DNA from: Yersinia frederiksenii ATCC 33641
GTDB taxonomy: Bacteria; Pseudomonadota; Gammaproteobacteria; Enterobacterales; Enterobacteriaceae
Direction of reading: 5' to 3'
DNA length: 64,000 nucleotides
NCBI RefSeq assembly: GCF_000754805.1
Contig: NZ_KN150731.1
Coordinates: 372,001 to 436,000, forward strand
This document shows positions 57,352 to 64,000 of this stretch, in pieces (the first letter of the stretch is position 1; each line of letters starts with the position of its first letter). A program made the translations under genes and the position numbers. The notes under the pieces were generated by a model. The model did no database searches, was not told the origin of the DNA, and saw nothing but the letters and a program-made list of their open reading frames with translations.

Positions 57352-59418
57352 ATGAAGAACGTCAAGACCGTCGTCATATGGCTGACCGTGGCGTTAATTG
57401 GCGCATTTGCCTTTGCCATGCTAGCCCTGAGCCGGGGTGAGCATGTCAATGCCATCTGGCTGGTAATTGCCTCGGTGGCTTGTTACAGCATCGCTTACCG
57501 CTTTTACAGTCTATTTATTGCCAAGAATGTGTTTGAGTTAGATGATCGGCGGCTAACACCGGCTGAGCGGCGCAATGACGGGTTGGATTATGTCCCGACC
57601 AACAAATGGGTACTCTTTGGTCACCATTTTGCGGCTATTGCCGGGGCCGGGCCATTAGTTGGGCCTATTTTAGCGGCACAAATGGGTTTCTTGCCCGGTA
57701 CTATCTGGATTCTGGTTGGGGTAATGATGGCGGGTGCAGTACAGGATTTCCTGATCCTGTTCATCTCGACCCGCCGTGATGGTCGCTCTTTGGGGGAGAT
57801 GGCGAAACAAGAACTGGGCGCTTTCGCCGGCGTCATCACCATGCTGGGGGCATTGGGGGTAATGATTATCATCCTGTCTGCACTGGCATTAGTGGTGGTT
57901 AAAGCATTGGCCGATAGCCCTTGGGGCCTGTTTACCATTGCCGCAACCATCCCCATCGCCCTGTTTATGGGCGTCTACATGCGTTTTCTTCGTCCGGGTA
58001 AAATCGCTGAAGTGTCATTAATTGGTTTTGTGTTAATGATGGCGGCGATTATTTACGGTGGAAATATCGCCGTCCACCCCTATTGGGGGCCATTCTTCAC
58101 CTTGCATGGCACCACCTTGACTTGGGTGCTGGTTATCTATGGCTTTATTGCTTCGGTATTACCCGTGTGGCTCTTGTTGGCACCGCGTGATTACCTGTCA
58201 ACCTTCCTCAAAATTGGCGTCATTATTGGCCTGGCGATTGGCATTGTATTCGCCATGCCAGAGATGAAAATGCCCGCAGTCTCGCGCTTTATTGATGGTA
58301 GCGGCCCGGTATTCTCTGGCAGTTTATTCCCGTTCCTGTTTATTACCATCGCCTGTGGTGCGATTTCGGGCTTCCATGCCTTGGTGGCCAGTGGCACCAC
58401 CCCGAAACTGATTGAGCGTGAAAGCCATACCCGTTTTATCGGCTACGGCGCCATGCTGATGGAATCTTTCGTTGCCATCATGGCGTTAATTTGTGCCTCG
58501 GTGATTGATCCGGGCGTTTACTTTGCCATGAACTCACCCGCCGCCTTAATTGGCACCACGGTAGAGAGTGCCTCACAAGCCATCAACAGTTGGGGGTTTG
58601 TAGTCACACCTGAAATCTTAGCCATGGTTGCCAAAGATGTGGGCGAGAACTCTATTCTCTCTCGTGCTGGCGGCGCGCCAACCTTTGCCGTGGGCATGGC
58701 ACACATCATCAGTGAAGTCTTTAACAGCCGCAACATGATGGCCTTCTGGTATCACTTTGCCATCCTCTTCGAAGCCATGTTTATTCTGACTGCGGTGGAT
58801 GCCGGTACCCGTGCTTGCCGCTTTATGGTGCAGGATTTGGTGGGCGTGGTGGTGCCAAGCTTGGCGAATAACCGCTCATGGTTTGGTAACTTGTCAGGCA
58901 CTACGGTGGCTGTCGCCTGCTGGGGCTTCTTTGTTTACCAAGGGGTGGTTGACCCACTGGGCGGGATCAATACCTTGTGGCCGCTATTCGGTATCGGTAA
59001 CCAGATGCTGGCCTCAATGGCGCTGATTTTAGGTACGGTCGTCCTGTTTAAAATGAAGAAGCAACGCTATGCTTGGGTAACCATTCTGCCAACTATCTGG
59101 CTGTTTATTACCTCAATGACGGCGGGCTGGCAAAAGATATTCCATGAAAAACCGAGTATTGGCTTCTTGGCTCAAGCGAAGAAATTCTCCGCAGGTGTCG
59201 AGCAAGGGGTGTTAATTGCCCCAGCCAAGAGCATTAAGGACATGGAAACCATTGTGTTTAACAACCAGATCAACGCCGCCTTATGTGCTTTCTTCATGTT
59301 GGTGGCGGTGACCATGCTGATTTCATCTTTCTTTGTGATTCGGCGTGCACTGAAGTCCAGCAAACCGACCACCCATGAAACTGAAATTGTATGGCGTGAG
59401 GAGACGGCTCGTGGCTAA
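57352..59418 (+). CDS. cstA: Carbon starvation protein CstA (peptide/pyruvate transporter family)
   Basis: The product is 688 residues from the ATG at 57352, preceded by AAGGAG; an in-frame GTG at 57316 lies before that site. It is an integral membrane protein with about 16 to 18 hydrophobic segments. It matches E. coli CstA in NNDGLDYVPTNKWVLFGHHF-like residues (NDGLDYVPTNKWVLFGHHF), AGAGPLVGPILAAQMG, GAVQDFLILFISTRRDG, ACGAISGFHALVASGTTPK and GIGNQMLASMALILGT. The family takes up peptides or pyruvate during starvation. The YbdD-like gene overlaps its 3' end by 8 bases, as in the E. coli cstA-ybdD pair. Confidence 0.95.
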   Translation: MKNVKTVVIWLTVALIGAFAFAMLALSRGEHVNAIWLVIASVACYSIAYRFYSLFIAKNVFELDDRRLTPAERRNDGLDYVPTNKWVLFGHHFAAIAGAGPLVGPILAAQMGFLPGTIWILVGVMMAGAVQDFLILFISTRRDGRSLGEMAKQELGAFAGVITMLGALGVMIIILSALALVVVKALADSPWGLFTIAATIPIALFMGVYMRFLRPGKIAEVSLIGFVLMMAAIIYGGNIAVHPYWGPFFTLHGTTLTWVLVIYGFIASVLPVWLLLAPRDYLSTFLKIGVIIGLAIGIVFAMPEMKMPAVSRFIDGSGPVFSGSLFPFLFITIACGAISGFHALVASGTTPKLIERESHTRFIGYGAMLMESFVAIMALICASVIDPGVYFAMNSPAALIGTTVESASQAINSWGFVVTPEILAMVAKDVGENSILSRAGGAPTFAVGMAHIISEVFNSRNMMAFWYHFAILFEAMFILTAVDAGTRACRFMVQDLVGVVVPSLANNRSWFGNLSGTTVAVACWGFFVYQGVVDPLGGINTLWPLFGIGNQMLASMALILGTVVLFKMKKQRYAWVTILPTIWLFITSMTAGWQKIFHEKPSIGFLAQAKKFSAGVEQGVLIAPAKSIKDMETIVFNNQINAALCAFFMLVAVTMLISSFFVIRRALKSSKPTTHETEIVWREETARG

Positions 59419-59746
59419 TGCAGGTATACCGCTGCGCGTGCAGCGAACGAACCTATTACAAAACAAGCGATTACCCACTGGGCTGCGGCAAATTACACGC
59501 TGCATTCCTTTAGTTCCGAGGGTTACTCGCCCAACTACGCTGCGGGCTTGGGCACGGCTGATTGCTCATCGTGTGGCGCAAAGCTTCCGTTTGATGGTAG
59601 GCGTTCAGGATTATGGCAACTATGTTAATCATATGCGCCGCCATCATCCAGAAACACCGCCGATGAACGAACGGGATTTCCATCGTTATTGTCTGGACGC
59701 GCGCTTCCCCAGCAAGGCAGGTAAACTCGGTAAGTGCCCTTGCTAG
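59411..59746 (+). CDS. YbdD/YjiX-family small protein (DUF466)
   Basis: The product is 111 residues from GTG 59411, 7 bases after GAGGAG within cstA. The C-terminal 65 residues match the YbdD family: LMVGVQDYGNYVNHMRRHHPETPPM and DARFPSKAGKLGKCPC with the terminal CxC. About 45 basic residues precede this core and are not seen in the usual 65-residue members. No clear internal start with a ribosome-binding site was found, so the extension may be real. The protein probably helps CstA-type transporters; the mechanism is unclear. Confidence 0.75.
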   Translation: MANAGIPLRVQRTNLLQNKRLPTGLRQITRCIPLVPRVTRPTTLRAWARLIAHRVAQSFRLMVGVQDYGNYVNHMRRHHPETPPMNERDFHRYCLDARFPSKAGKLGKCPC

Positions 59747-59773
59747 AATACAGCATTAAATAAGTGACATTGT

Positions 59774-59804
59774 AACGCCCTGTTGATCGTTAACAGGGCG
59801 TTTT
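59774..59804. terminator. Terminator between YbdD-like gene and fsa
   Basis: AACGCCCTGTT (59774-59784) pairs perfectly with AACAGGGCGTT (59792-59802), with T residues following, between convergent genes. Confidence 0.9.
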
Positions 59805-59837
59805 CTTCATAGCCGTTCGTGATGATAGCCAATAAAA

Positions 59838-60503
59838 CTAGCTCAAAATGGCGCTACCAAAGGCTCCCTGCCAATCATGTTCAAACTGCTCTACTGCCGC
59901 TTTTACTGCCGGTGTGCTAATAAATTGCTCGGCAACATCCACCGGGATAGTCACCGACTGGCAACCCGCTAGCAGGCAATCAAGTACCTGCCGTGGAGTA
60001 CGGAAGCTGGCAGCCAGCACTTTCGCACCCGGCGCATGTAAAGTCAGCAACTGTTGTAACTCACGTACCATCGCAATGCCGTCCCCGCCTTGAGCATCCA
60101 GTCGGTTGACATACGGTGCCACATATTCAGCACCCGCTAATGCGGATAGCAAACCTTGGCCCGCACCATATACCGCGGTACCCAATGTCGGAATCGACAT
60201 CGCTTTCAATTTTTTGATTGCGGCCAACCCTTCAGCCGTTGCCGGAACTTTAATCACTAAACCGGGAACCCGCTGCGACAACAACACCGCCTCAGAGACC
60301 ATCAGTTCACTGTCACTGGCCAACACTTGAGCAAAAAGTTTACCGGTGCCGCCCAGCGCATCACGCAGCGCAGGTAAGACTTCCCAGATAGGCTTACCCG
60401 CTTTTGCCAAAATACTTGGATTGGTGGTGACACCCTGTAGTGGCAATATACGTGCCAGGCGTTTTACTGCGGCCACATCTGCGGTGTCGAGATAAAGCTC
60501 CAT
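59838..60503 (-). CDS. fsa: Fructose-6-phosphate aldolase (transaldolase-like)
   Basis: The product is 221 residues, close to the 220 of E. coli FsaA/FsaB. It is a short transaldolase-family TIM barrel with N-terminal [15 protein letters not shown] and GVTTNPSIL. The Schiff-base lysine is Lys85 in [37 protein letters not shown] and [11 protein letters not shown] are family-typical. It cleaves fructose 6-phosphate to dihydroxyacetone and glyceraldehyde 3-phosphate. GGAGG lies before the ATG. It diverges from a DeoR regulator that may control it. Confidence 0.92.
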   Translation of the reverse strand: MELYLDTADVAAVKRLARILPLQGVTTNPSILAKAGKPIWEVLPALRDALGGTGKLFAQVLASDSELMVSEAVLLSQRVPGLVIKVPATAEGLAAIKKLKAMSIPTLGTAVYGAGQGLLSALAGAEYVAPYVNRLDAQGGDGIAMVRELQQLLTLHAPGAKVLAASFRTPRQVLDCLLAGCQSVTIPVDVAEQFISTPAVKAAVEQFEHDWQGAFGSAILS

Positions 60504-60610
60504 AAAAACCTCCGGGATTATTTAAAACGAATAGATTAACCAATTATCATTAGCCGCAATCATAGACCAGCCATCAATCAATAATGTGATCCTTATCAAA
60601 CATCTTTCAT

Positions 60611-60643
60611 TCGAAAGTAAATTACACTTCAAACGAAAGTTTA
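60611..60643. promoter_or_regulatory. Direct repeats of CGAAAGT, candidate DeoR-family operator
   Basis: TCGAAAGTAAA (60611-60621) and ACGAAAGTTTA (60633-60643) are spaced 22 bp apart, about two helical turns, just before the DeoR-family gene. Such repeats are typical of DeoR-type operators. Confidence 0.5.
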
Positions 60644-60662
60644 TTTCTCTGGCGGGCATGCA

Positions 60663-61409
60663 ATGAACCCAAGGCAGCAATCAATTATACAATTGGTAAA
60701 TGATCGACAACGCATTAGCGTCAGTGAATTGGCTCAGGCCACCCAAGTCTCTGAAGTGACTATACGCCAGGACCTCAATCTGTTAGAGAAACGGGGCTTG
60801 CTCAAGCGCGTGCATGGATCGGCTGTCGCCCTTGAAAGTGATGATGTCGATGTCCGCATGATGACCCATTTCGCCACCAAACAGAAACTGGCCAATTATG
60901 CCGCTTCACTGGTTAATGACGGTGAAACCATCTTCATTGAAAGCGGCAGCAGCAATGCCCTGTTGGCACATAAGCTGGCACAGCGCCCCGGTATTACTCT
61001 GGTGACGGTGAGTGGTTATATTGCCCGCCAGCTTAAAGACTCTGCCTGCGAGGTTATCTTACTTGGTGGGATTTATCAGAAGAAAAGTGACAGTATGGTC
61101 GGCCCATTGACGCAGCTTTGTCTGCGCCATGTACATTTCAGTAAGGCATTTATCGGCATTGATGGCTACCAGTCAGGTGCCGGATTTACCGGGCGTGATA
61201 TGCTGCGAGCCGATGTCATTAACAGCGTGTTGGCTAAAGGTGCTGAAAATATCATTTTGGCTGATGCATCAAAATTTGGTCAGGTGCATCAAAACCCCTT
61301 GACCCCGCTGTCGTCCATTAACCGGGTCATCACGGATAACCGCCTGCCTACAATCTATCAACACCAGCTAATAGCCCAAGGAATTCAAGTTGATATTCTT
61401 AGCGAATAA
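60663..61409 (+). CDS. yciT: DeoR-family transcriptional regulator YciT
   Basis: The product is 248 residues. A DeoR-type HTH ([32 protein letters not shown], residues 18-50) is followed by the DeoRC sensor domain with [15 protein letters not shown] and [22 protein letters not shown]. It matches E. coli YciT, including [22 protein letters not shown]-like text ([20 protein letters not shown]). The ligand is presumably a phosphosugar. As in E. coli it lies near osmB, yciH and pyrF. Here it diverges from fsa, which makes that gene a plausible target. Confidence 0.93.
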   Translation: MNPRQQSIIQLVNDRQRISVSELAQATQVSEVTIRQDLNLLEKRGLLKRVHGSAVALESDDVDVRMMTHFATKQKLANYAASLVNDGETIFIESGSSNALLAHKLAQRPGITLVTVSGYIARQLKDSACEVILLGGIYQKKSDSMVGPLTQLCLRHVHFSKAFIGIDGYQSGAGFTGRDMLRADVINSVLAKGAENIILADASKFGQVHQNPLTPLSSINRVITDNRLPTIYQHQLIAQGIQVDILSE

Positions 61410-61465
61410 GTATCCATAGTGCAAACCCGCAGTATAGCAAAACAATAATTACCGGAGTCTCAGTA

Positions 61466-61714
61466 ATGGCAGATATCACTTTCACGCGCGAGCAAACCCA
61501 GCGAATGGTGCATAAGATTCAGCGCTATATGGAACAAGAACATAACTTTGAATTAGAGGATTTTGATGCGGAGTTTTTATTGCAATTCATCAGCCGTGAG
61601 TTAGGTGCGCATTATTACAATCAAGGTGTCAATGATGCTATTGCGCAGGTGGAAGCCAAGATGCTGGATATCACAGACTCCATATTATGGCTGGAAAAAC
61701 CCGTGCAAGACTGA
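61466..61714 (+). CDS. DUF2164 family protein
   Basis: The product is 82 residues, acidic and mostly helical, beginning MADITFTREQTQRMVHKIQRYM and including LEDFDAEFLLQFISRELG and YYNQGVNDAIAQVEAK. This is the DUF2164 pattern. GGAG lies before the ATG. No membrane segment or catalytic motif is visible. It follows the YciT gene by 56 bp and may share its transcript. The function is unknown. Confidence 0.85.
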   Translation: MADITFTREQTQRMVHKIQRYMEQEHNFELEDFDAEFLLQFISRELGAHYYNQGVNDAIAQVEAKMLDITDSILWLEKPVQD

Positions 61715-61739
61715 GCTCGGGTTTGCCAGAATAGCCAGA

Positions 61740-62435
61740 TTATTGCCCGTAATAGGCATTCTTCCCATGTTTACGCAGATAGTGTTTATCCAACAACTGC
61801 GGCTGCATATCCGCTAATTGTGGGTTCAACTGGCGTGAGAAAATCCCCATATAGGCCAGTTCCTCTAATACCACGGCGTTGTGTACCGCATTATCAGCGC
61901 TGGTTCCCCAAGCAAACGGTCCGTGCGAGTTGACTAAAACCGCGGGTACATCTTCCGGCTTAATCCCGCGCTCATGGAAGGTTTCAACAATCACATTGCC
62001 CGTTTCCCACTCATAACGGCCAGCAATCTCTTCAGGTGTCATCAGGCGGGTACAGGGGATGGAACCATAGAAATAATCCGCATGGGTAGTTCCCCAAGCG
62101 GGCAAGTCCAAACCGGCCTGTGCCCAGATGGTGGCATGACGCGAATGGGTATGCACAATACCGCCAATCTGAGGGAAGTTAAGGTAAAGCACTCGATGGG
62201 TATCAGTATCAGACGACGGCTTTTTGCTGCCCTCCACCACTTTTCCGGTCTCCAATTCCACCACTACCATGTCATCAACCGTCATCACGTCATATTCCAC
62301 GCCCGACGGCTTAATCACCAACAGCCCTTTTTGCCTGTCGACGGCACTGACATTACCCCAAGTAAAGGTGACCAGATTATGGCGCGGTAACGCCAGGTTA
62401 GCAGCAAGCACCTGTTGCTTCAGTTCGTTGAGCAT
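61740..62435 (-). CDS. araD: L-ribulose-5-phosphate 4-epimerase AraD
   Basis: The product is 231 residues, as in E. coli, from the ATG at 62435 preceded by CAGGA; 40 codons of open frame upstream are not conserved. It is a class II aldolase/adducin fold zinc enzyme. Metal and phosphate residues are visible in [33 protein letters not shown] and [10 protein letters not shown]. It converts L-ribulose 5-phosphate to D-xylulose 5-phosphate, the third step after AraA and AraB. It stands alone, about 28 kb from araBA. UlaF or SgbE paralogues share the fold, but no partner genes of those pathways lie here. Confidence 0.9.
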   Translation of the reverse strand: MLNELKQQVLAANLALPRHNLVTFTWGNVSAVDRQKGLLVIKPSGVEYDVMTVDDMVVVELETGKVVEGSKKPSSDTDTHRVLYLNFPQIGGIVHTHSRHATIWAQAGLDLPAWGTTHADYFYGSIPCTRLMTPEEIAGRYEWETGNVIVETFHERGIKPEDVPAVLVNSHGPFAWGTSADNAVHNAVVLEELAYMGIFSRQLNPQLADMQPQLLDKHYLRKHGKNAYYGQ

Positions 62436-62903
62436 CGTCGTATCCTGAATAACTGAATTTCTCTCATTTTCAGCGCCACAGGTCAGAACCGGTATGGGAT
62501 AAATGGCTATAAACTGCGTGCAGATCGGCTGGAAAATGCAGTCTGAGAGATGCACAGATCAGAATGAGGAACTTTGTTTAGTGCAGACAACAGGTTAATG
62601 ACTCAGATAATGCTTAATTTCGCCTAGGCGCAGTCAAATTAAGACTATTTACCTATTAAATGATTCCTGGACATTTATACTAGTTTATATCGGTGACAAA
62701 ACGAGTTTTTAGCATTAATCCCGAATTTAAATCGAAAATACGTTTTTTATTCCAAACACTAACACAAGAAGACCTCGGCTAAAATTGATTCAATGCCTAT
62801 ACTTAGTAAGGTAAGTTCAATGTGATACGTATGGATCAGGATATATAGATTGAATAGATGTTTCCTGCTCTATCCGTATTAAGCCAACGTCAGGAGAATT
62901 ATT
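62436..62903. other. 468-bp divergent spacer between araD and osmB
   Basis: It contains the araD leader on one side and an AT-rich stretch with the osmB promoter on the other. I see no clear AraC or CRP site next to araD. No open frame here looks genic apart from the unsupported araD extension. Confidence 0.5.
62796..62806 (+). promoter_or_regulatory. Candidate osmB -10 element of sigma-S type
   Basis: CCTATACTTAG closely matches the extended -10 preferred by sigma-S (TCTATACTTAA). It lies about 98 bp before the osmB start. E. coli osmB is stationary-phase and osmotically induced. Confidence 0.5.
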
Positions 62904-63116
62904 ATGATGATCACTAAACGATTTGCCACTGCTGCATTGGCCCTCACTCTGGCCTTATCGTTATCCGCATGTTCAAACATGTCCAAACGTGACCGTAATA
63001 CTGCCATTGGTGCCGGTGCTGGTGCTGTCGGTGGTGCAGTGCTAACAGGGAGTACGTTGGGGACATTAGGTGGTGCGGCGATTGGTGGGGTTATCGGTCA
63101 TCAGGTCGGCAAATAA
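62904..63116 (+). CDS. osmB: Osmotically inducible lipoprotein OsmB
   Basis: The product is 70 residues (69 if the second ATG at 62907 is used); AGGAG lies 7 and 10 bases from the two. A signal peptide ends in the lipobox LSLSACSN, so the mature lipoprotein starts at Cys. The Ala/Gly-rich rest (NTAIGAGAGAVGGAVL and GGAAIGGVIGHQVGK) is a glycine-zipper, almost identical to E. coli OsmB. It is an outer-membrane-associated lipoprotein of unknown role under osmotic and stationary stress. Confidence 0.96.
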   Translation: MMITKRFATAALALTLALSLSACSNMSKRDRNTAIGAGAGAVGGAVLTGSTLGTLGGAAIGGVIGHQVGK

Positions 63117-63120
63117 CTTT

Positions 63121-63246
63121 TATCCTTCGTTCTTGACGTTGCAGGGGTGTTAGCTGCGTTCTCTCACTCGAATCACTGACTTATGTCAGCTCCGCGGGAT
63201 GAATTCACTGACTGCCTACCTGCAACACCCATGATTTTGGATAATA
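63121..63246 (-). repeat. ERIC element (copy 2)
   Basis: The element is about 126 bp and begins 5 bases after the osmB stop. Its reverse complement aligns with the copy at 24555-24680, sharing GTTGCAGGTAGGCAG, GTGATTCG-GTGA and AACACCCCTGC-AC. CTGAC and GTCAG form the central palindrome at 63176-63188. It would be transcribed as the osmB 3' untranslated region. Confidence 0.85.
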
Positions 63247-63277
63247 ACTTTCGGACTTGAAGCAGACCAAGCTCAAG

Positions 63278-63337
63278 GGTGGGGAGAAGTGCCGAATAGC
63301 TCGTAACAGCGCAAGCCGTCGGTGCAGTCTCCCCACC
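63278..63337. other. Unassigned stem structure between osmB and yciH
   Basis: GGTGGGGAGA (63278-63287) pairs perfectly with TCTCCCCACC (63328-63337), enclosing 40 bases with weaker internal pairing. There is no T-run. It is separate from the ERIC element and I cannot name it. Confidence 0.55.
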
Positions 63338-63366
63338 AGCCGTCAAGCCAACAATGAGCGTTTTAA

Positions 63367-63693
63367 TCACCCGCCCGCTAGTTTAACTTTCATCCCTTTG
63401 GCTTCCAAAAGCTGTTTCAACAGATCCCGTTTATCACCCTGAATTTCAATAACCCCGTCTTTTATCGACCCGCCGCAGCCACATTTCTTTTTCAACTCAG
63501 CAGCGAGTTTCTCCAGCATTTCATCACTGCCATCAATACCAGTAATCAGACTCACGCCCTTTCCTTTGCGGCCACTGGTTTGACGTTGGATACGAACAAT
63601 CCCATCACCTTTAGGTCGTTGCGGTTTTACCTCTGGTTCATTGATACGGCCAGTGTCAGTTGAATAAACCAGCCGGTTATTATCATTACTCAT
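63367..63693 (-). CDS. yciH: YciH, SUI1/eIF1-like translation factor
   Basis: The product is 108 residues (E. coli 108). The SUI1 domain is at the C terminus: VRIQRQTSGRKGKGVSLITG, KLAAELKKKCGCGGSIKDG and IEIQGDKRDLLKQLLEAKG. The CGCGG motif is family-typical. It has been linked to start-site selection or repression of translation under stress. Its start codon shares a base with the pyrF stop codon, so the two are translationally coupled. Confidence 0.96.
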   Translation of the reverse strand: MSNDNNRLVYSTDTGRINEPEVKPQRPKGDGIVRIQRQTSGRKGKGVSLITGIDGSDEMLEKLAAELKKKCGCGGSIKDGVIEIQGDKRDLLKQLLEAKGMKVKLAGG

Positions 63694-64000
63694 TATGCAA
63701 CCTTACTCAGTGATGCCAAAATTTCACTCAGTGTTTTTTCCGGATCTGGCGATTGGGTGATCGGACGCCCTATGACCATATAATCGACGCCAACCGCGAC
63801 CGCCTGTTGTGGCGTCATAATCCGACGTTGATCTCCTGCATCACTGCCTTGTGGGCGAATACCCGGCGTCACCAATTTAAAATCAGTGCCACAAACTTGC
63901 TTTAAACGCACCGCTTCATGAGCAGAACACACCACGCCATCCAAGCCACAATCCCAGGTCAATTTTGCCAGCCGCTCCGCCTGCTCCGCCGGGCTAACAG
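63693..64000 (-). CDS. pyrF: Orotidine-5'-phosphate decarboxylase, C-terminal part
   Basis: The frame runs from the window edge to the stop at 63693, giving the last 102 residues. It includes [30 protein letters not shown]-type sequence ([26 protein letters not shown]), [20 protein letters not shown] and [13 protein letters not shown] with the phosphate-binding arginine. This is the C-terminal half of the pyrF TIM barrel. It converts OMP to UMP. The N-terminal part lies beyond the window. An ATG-like start near 63962 is only an internal TTG. Confidence 0.95.
   Translation of the reverse strand, partial: VSPAEQAERLAKLTWDCGLDGVVCSAHEAVRLKQVCGTDFKLVTPGIRPQGSDAGDQRRIMTPQQAVAVGVDYMVIGRPITQSPDPEKTLSEILASLSKVA

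Noticed and set aside
62436-62555. 40-residue N-terminal extension of AraD
   Set aside because: The family start and a good ribosome-binding site fit the ATG at 62435, and the extension has no conserved features.

Overview
The window comes from the chromosome of a Yersinia, most likely a species of the Y. enterocolitica group. The evidence is a BlaA-type class A beta-lactamase, two ERIC repeats, and a backbone that follows the Escherichia coli terminus region gene by gene: tus, fumC, manA, ydgA, malI-malX-malY, add, ydgJ, ydgK, rsxABCDGE, nth, then rnb, yciT, osmB, yciH, pyrF. A near-perfect Ter core beside tus confirms that this is the replication termination domain. No phage, transposase or CRISPR array is visible, so the window is a conserved backbone with accessory loci slotted into it.

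Layout. Positions 1-2.9 kb: end of an MFS transporter, a small SHOCT membrane protein, blaA, Ter and tus. 2.9-7.0 kb: a sugar locus of an RpiR/MurR regulator, a PTS IICB permease, an RpiB-type isomerase and an AlsE-type epimerase, which together read as a PTS-fed D-allose pathway. 7.0-11.8 kb: fumC, manA, ydgA. 11.8-13.7 kb: a LysR regulator divergent from an exported NHL beta-propeller protein. 13.8-18.1 kb: malI, malX, malY. 18.1-21.0 kb: two tandem RhiA-like paralogues, nearly 1 kb of AT-rich DNA, and a small exported four-cysteine protein. 21.2-24.5 kb: add, a yfeH-type transporter, ydgJ. 24.7-33.3 kb: arabinose genes, with araF-araG-araH-araC on the minus strand and araB-araA divergent on the plus strand. 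33.4-36.1 kb: an AAA ATPase with a LexA-box candidate just upstream, and a family 1 glycosidase. 36.2-41.9 kb: a three-gene type I secretion operon (ABC, HlyD, ABC) with no visible substrate. 42.2-44.5 kb: fhs and ydgK. 44.7-52.5 kb: rsxABC, an inserted Rob-like AraC regulator in antisense, then rsxDGE-nth. 52.6-59.7 kb: a YdeP-like molybdopterin oxidoreductase, rnb, cstA and a YbdD-like protein. 59.8-64 kb: a fructose-6-phosphate aldolase, a YciT-type DeoR regulator, a DUF2164 protein, araD, osmB, yciH and the end of pyrF.

Function. Much of the accessory content is sugar capture: allose (inferred), maltose/glucose, arabinose with its third enzyme araD about 28 kb from araBA, and a beta-glucosidase. 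Allose and mannose products converge on fructose 6-phosphate, which the aldolase family can also handle. The Rsx complex is an ion-driven electron-transfer machine that in E. coli keeps SoxR reduced. A SoxS/MarA/Rob-type regulator in the middle of that operon is a notable arrangement. All functional statements rest on sequence motifs and recalled family knowledge; no database search was run.
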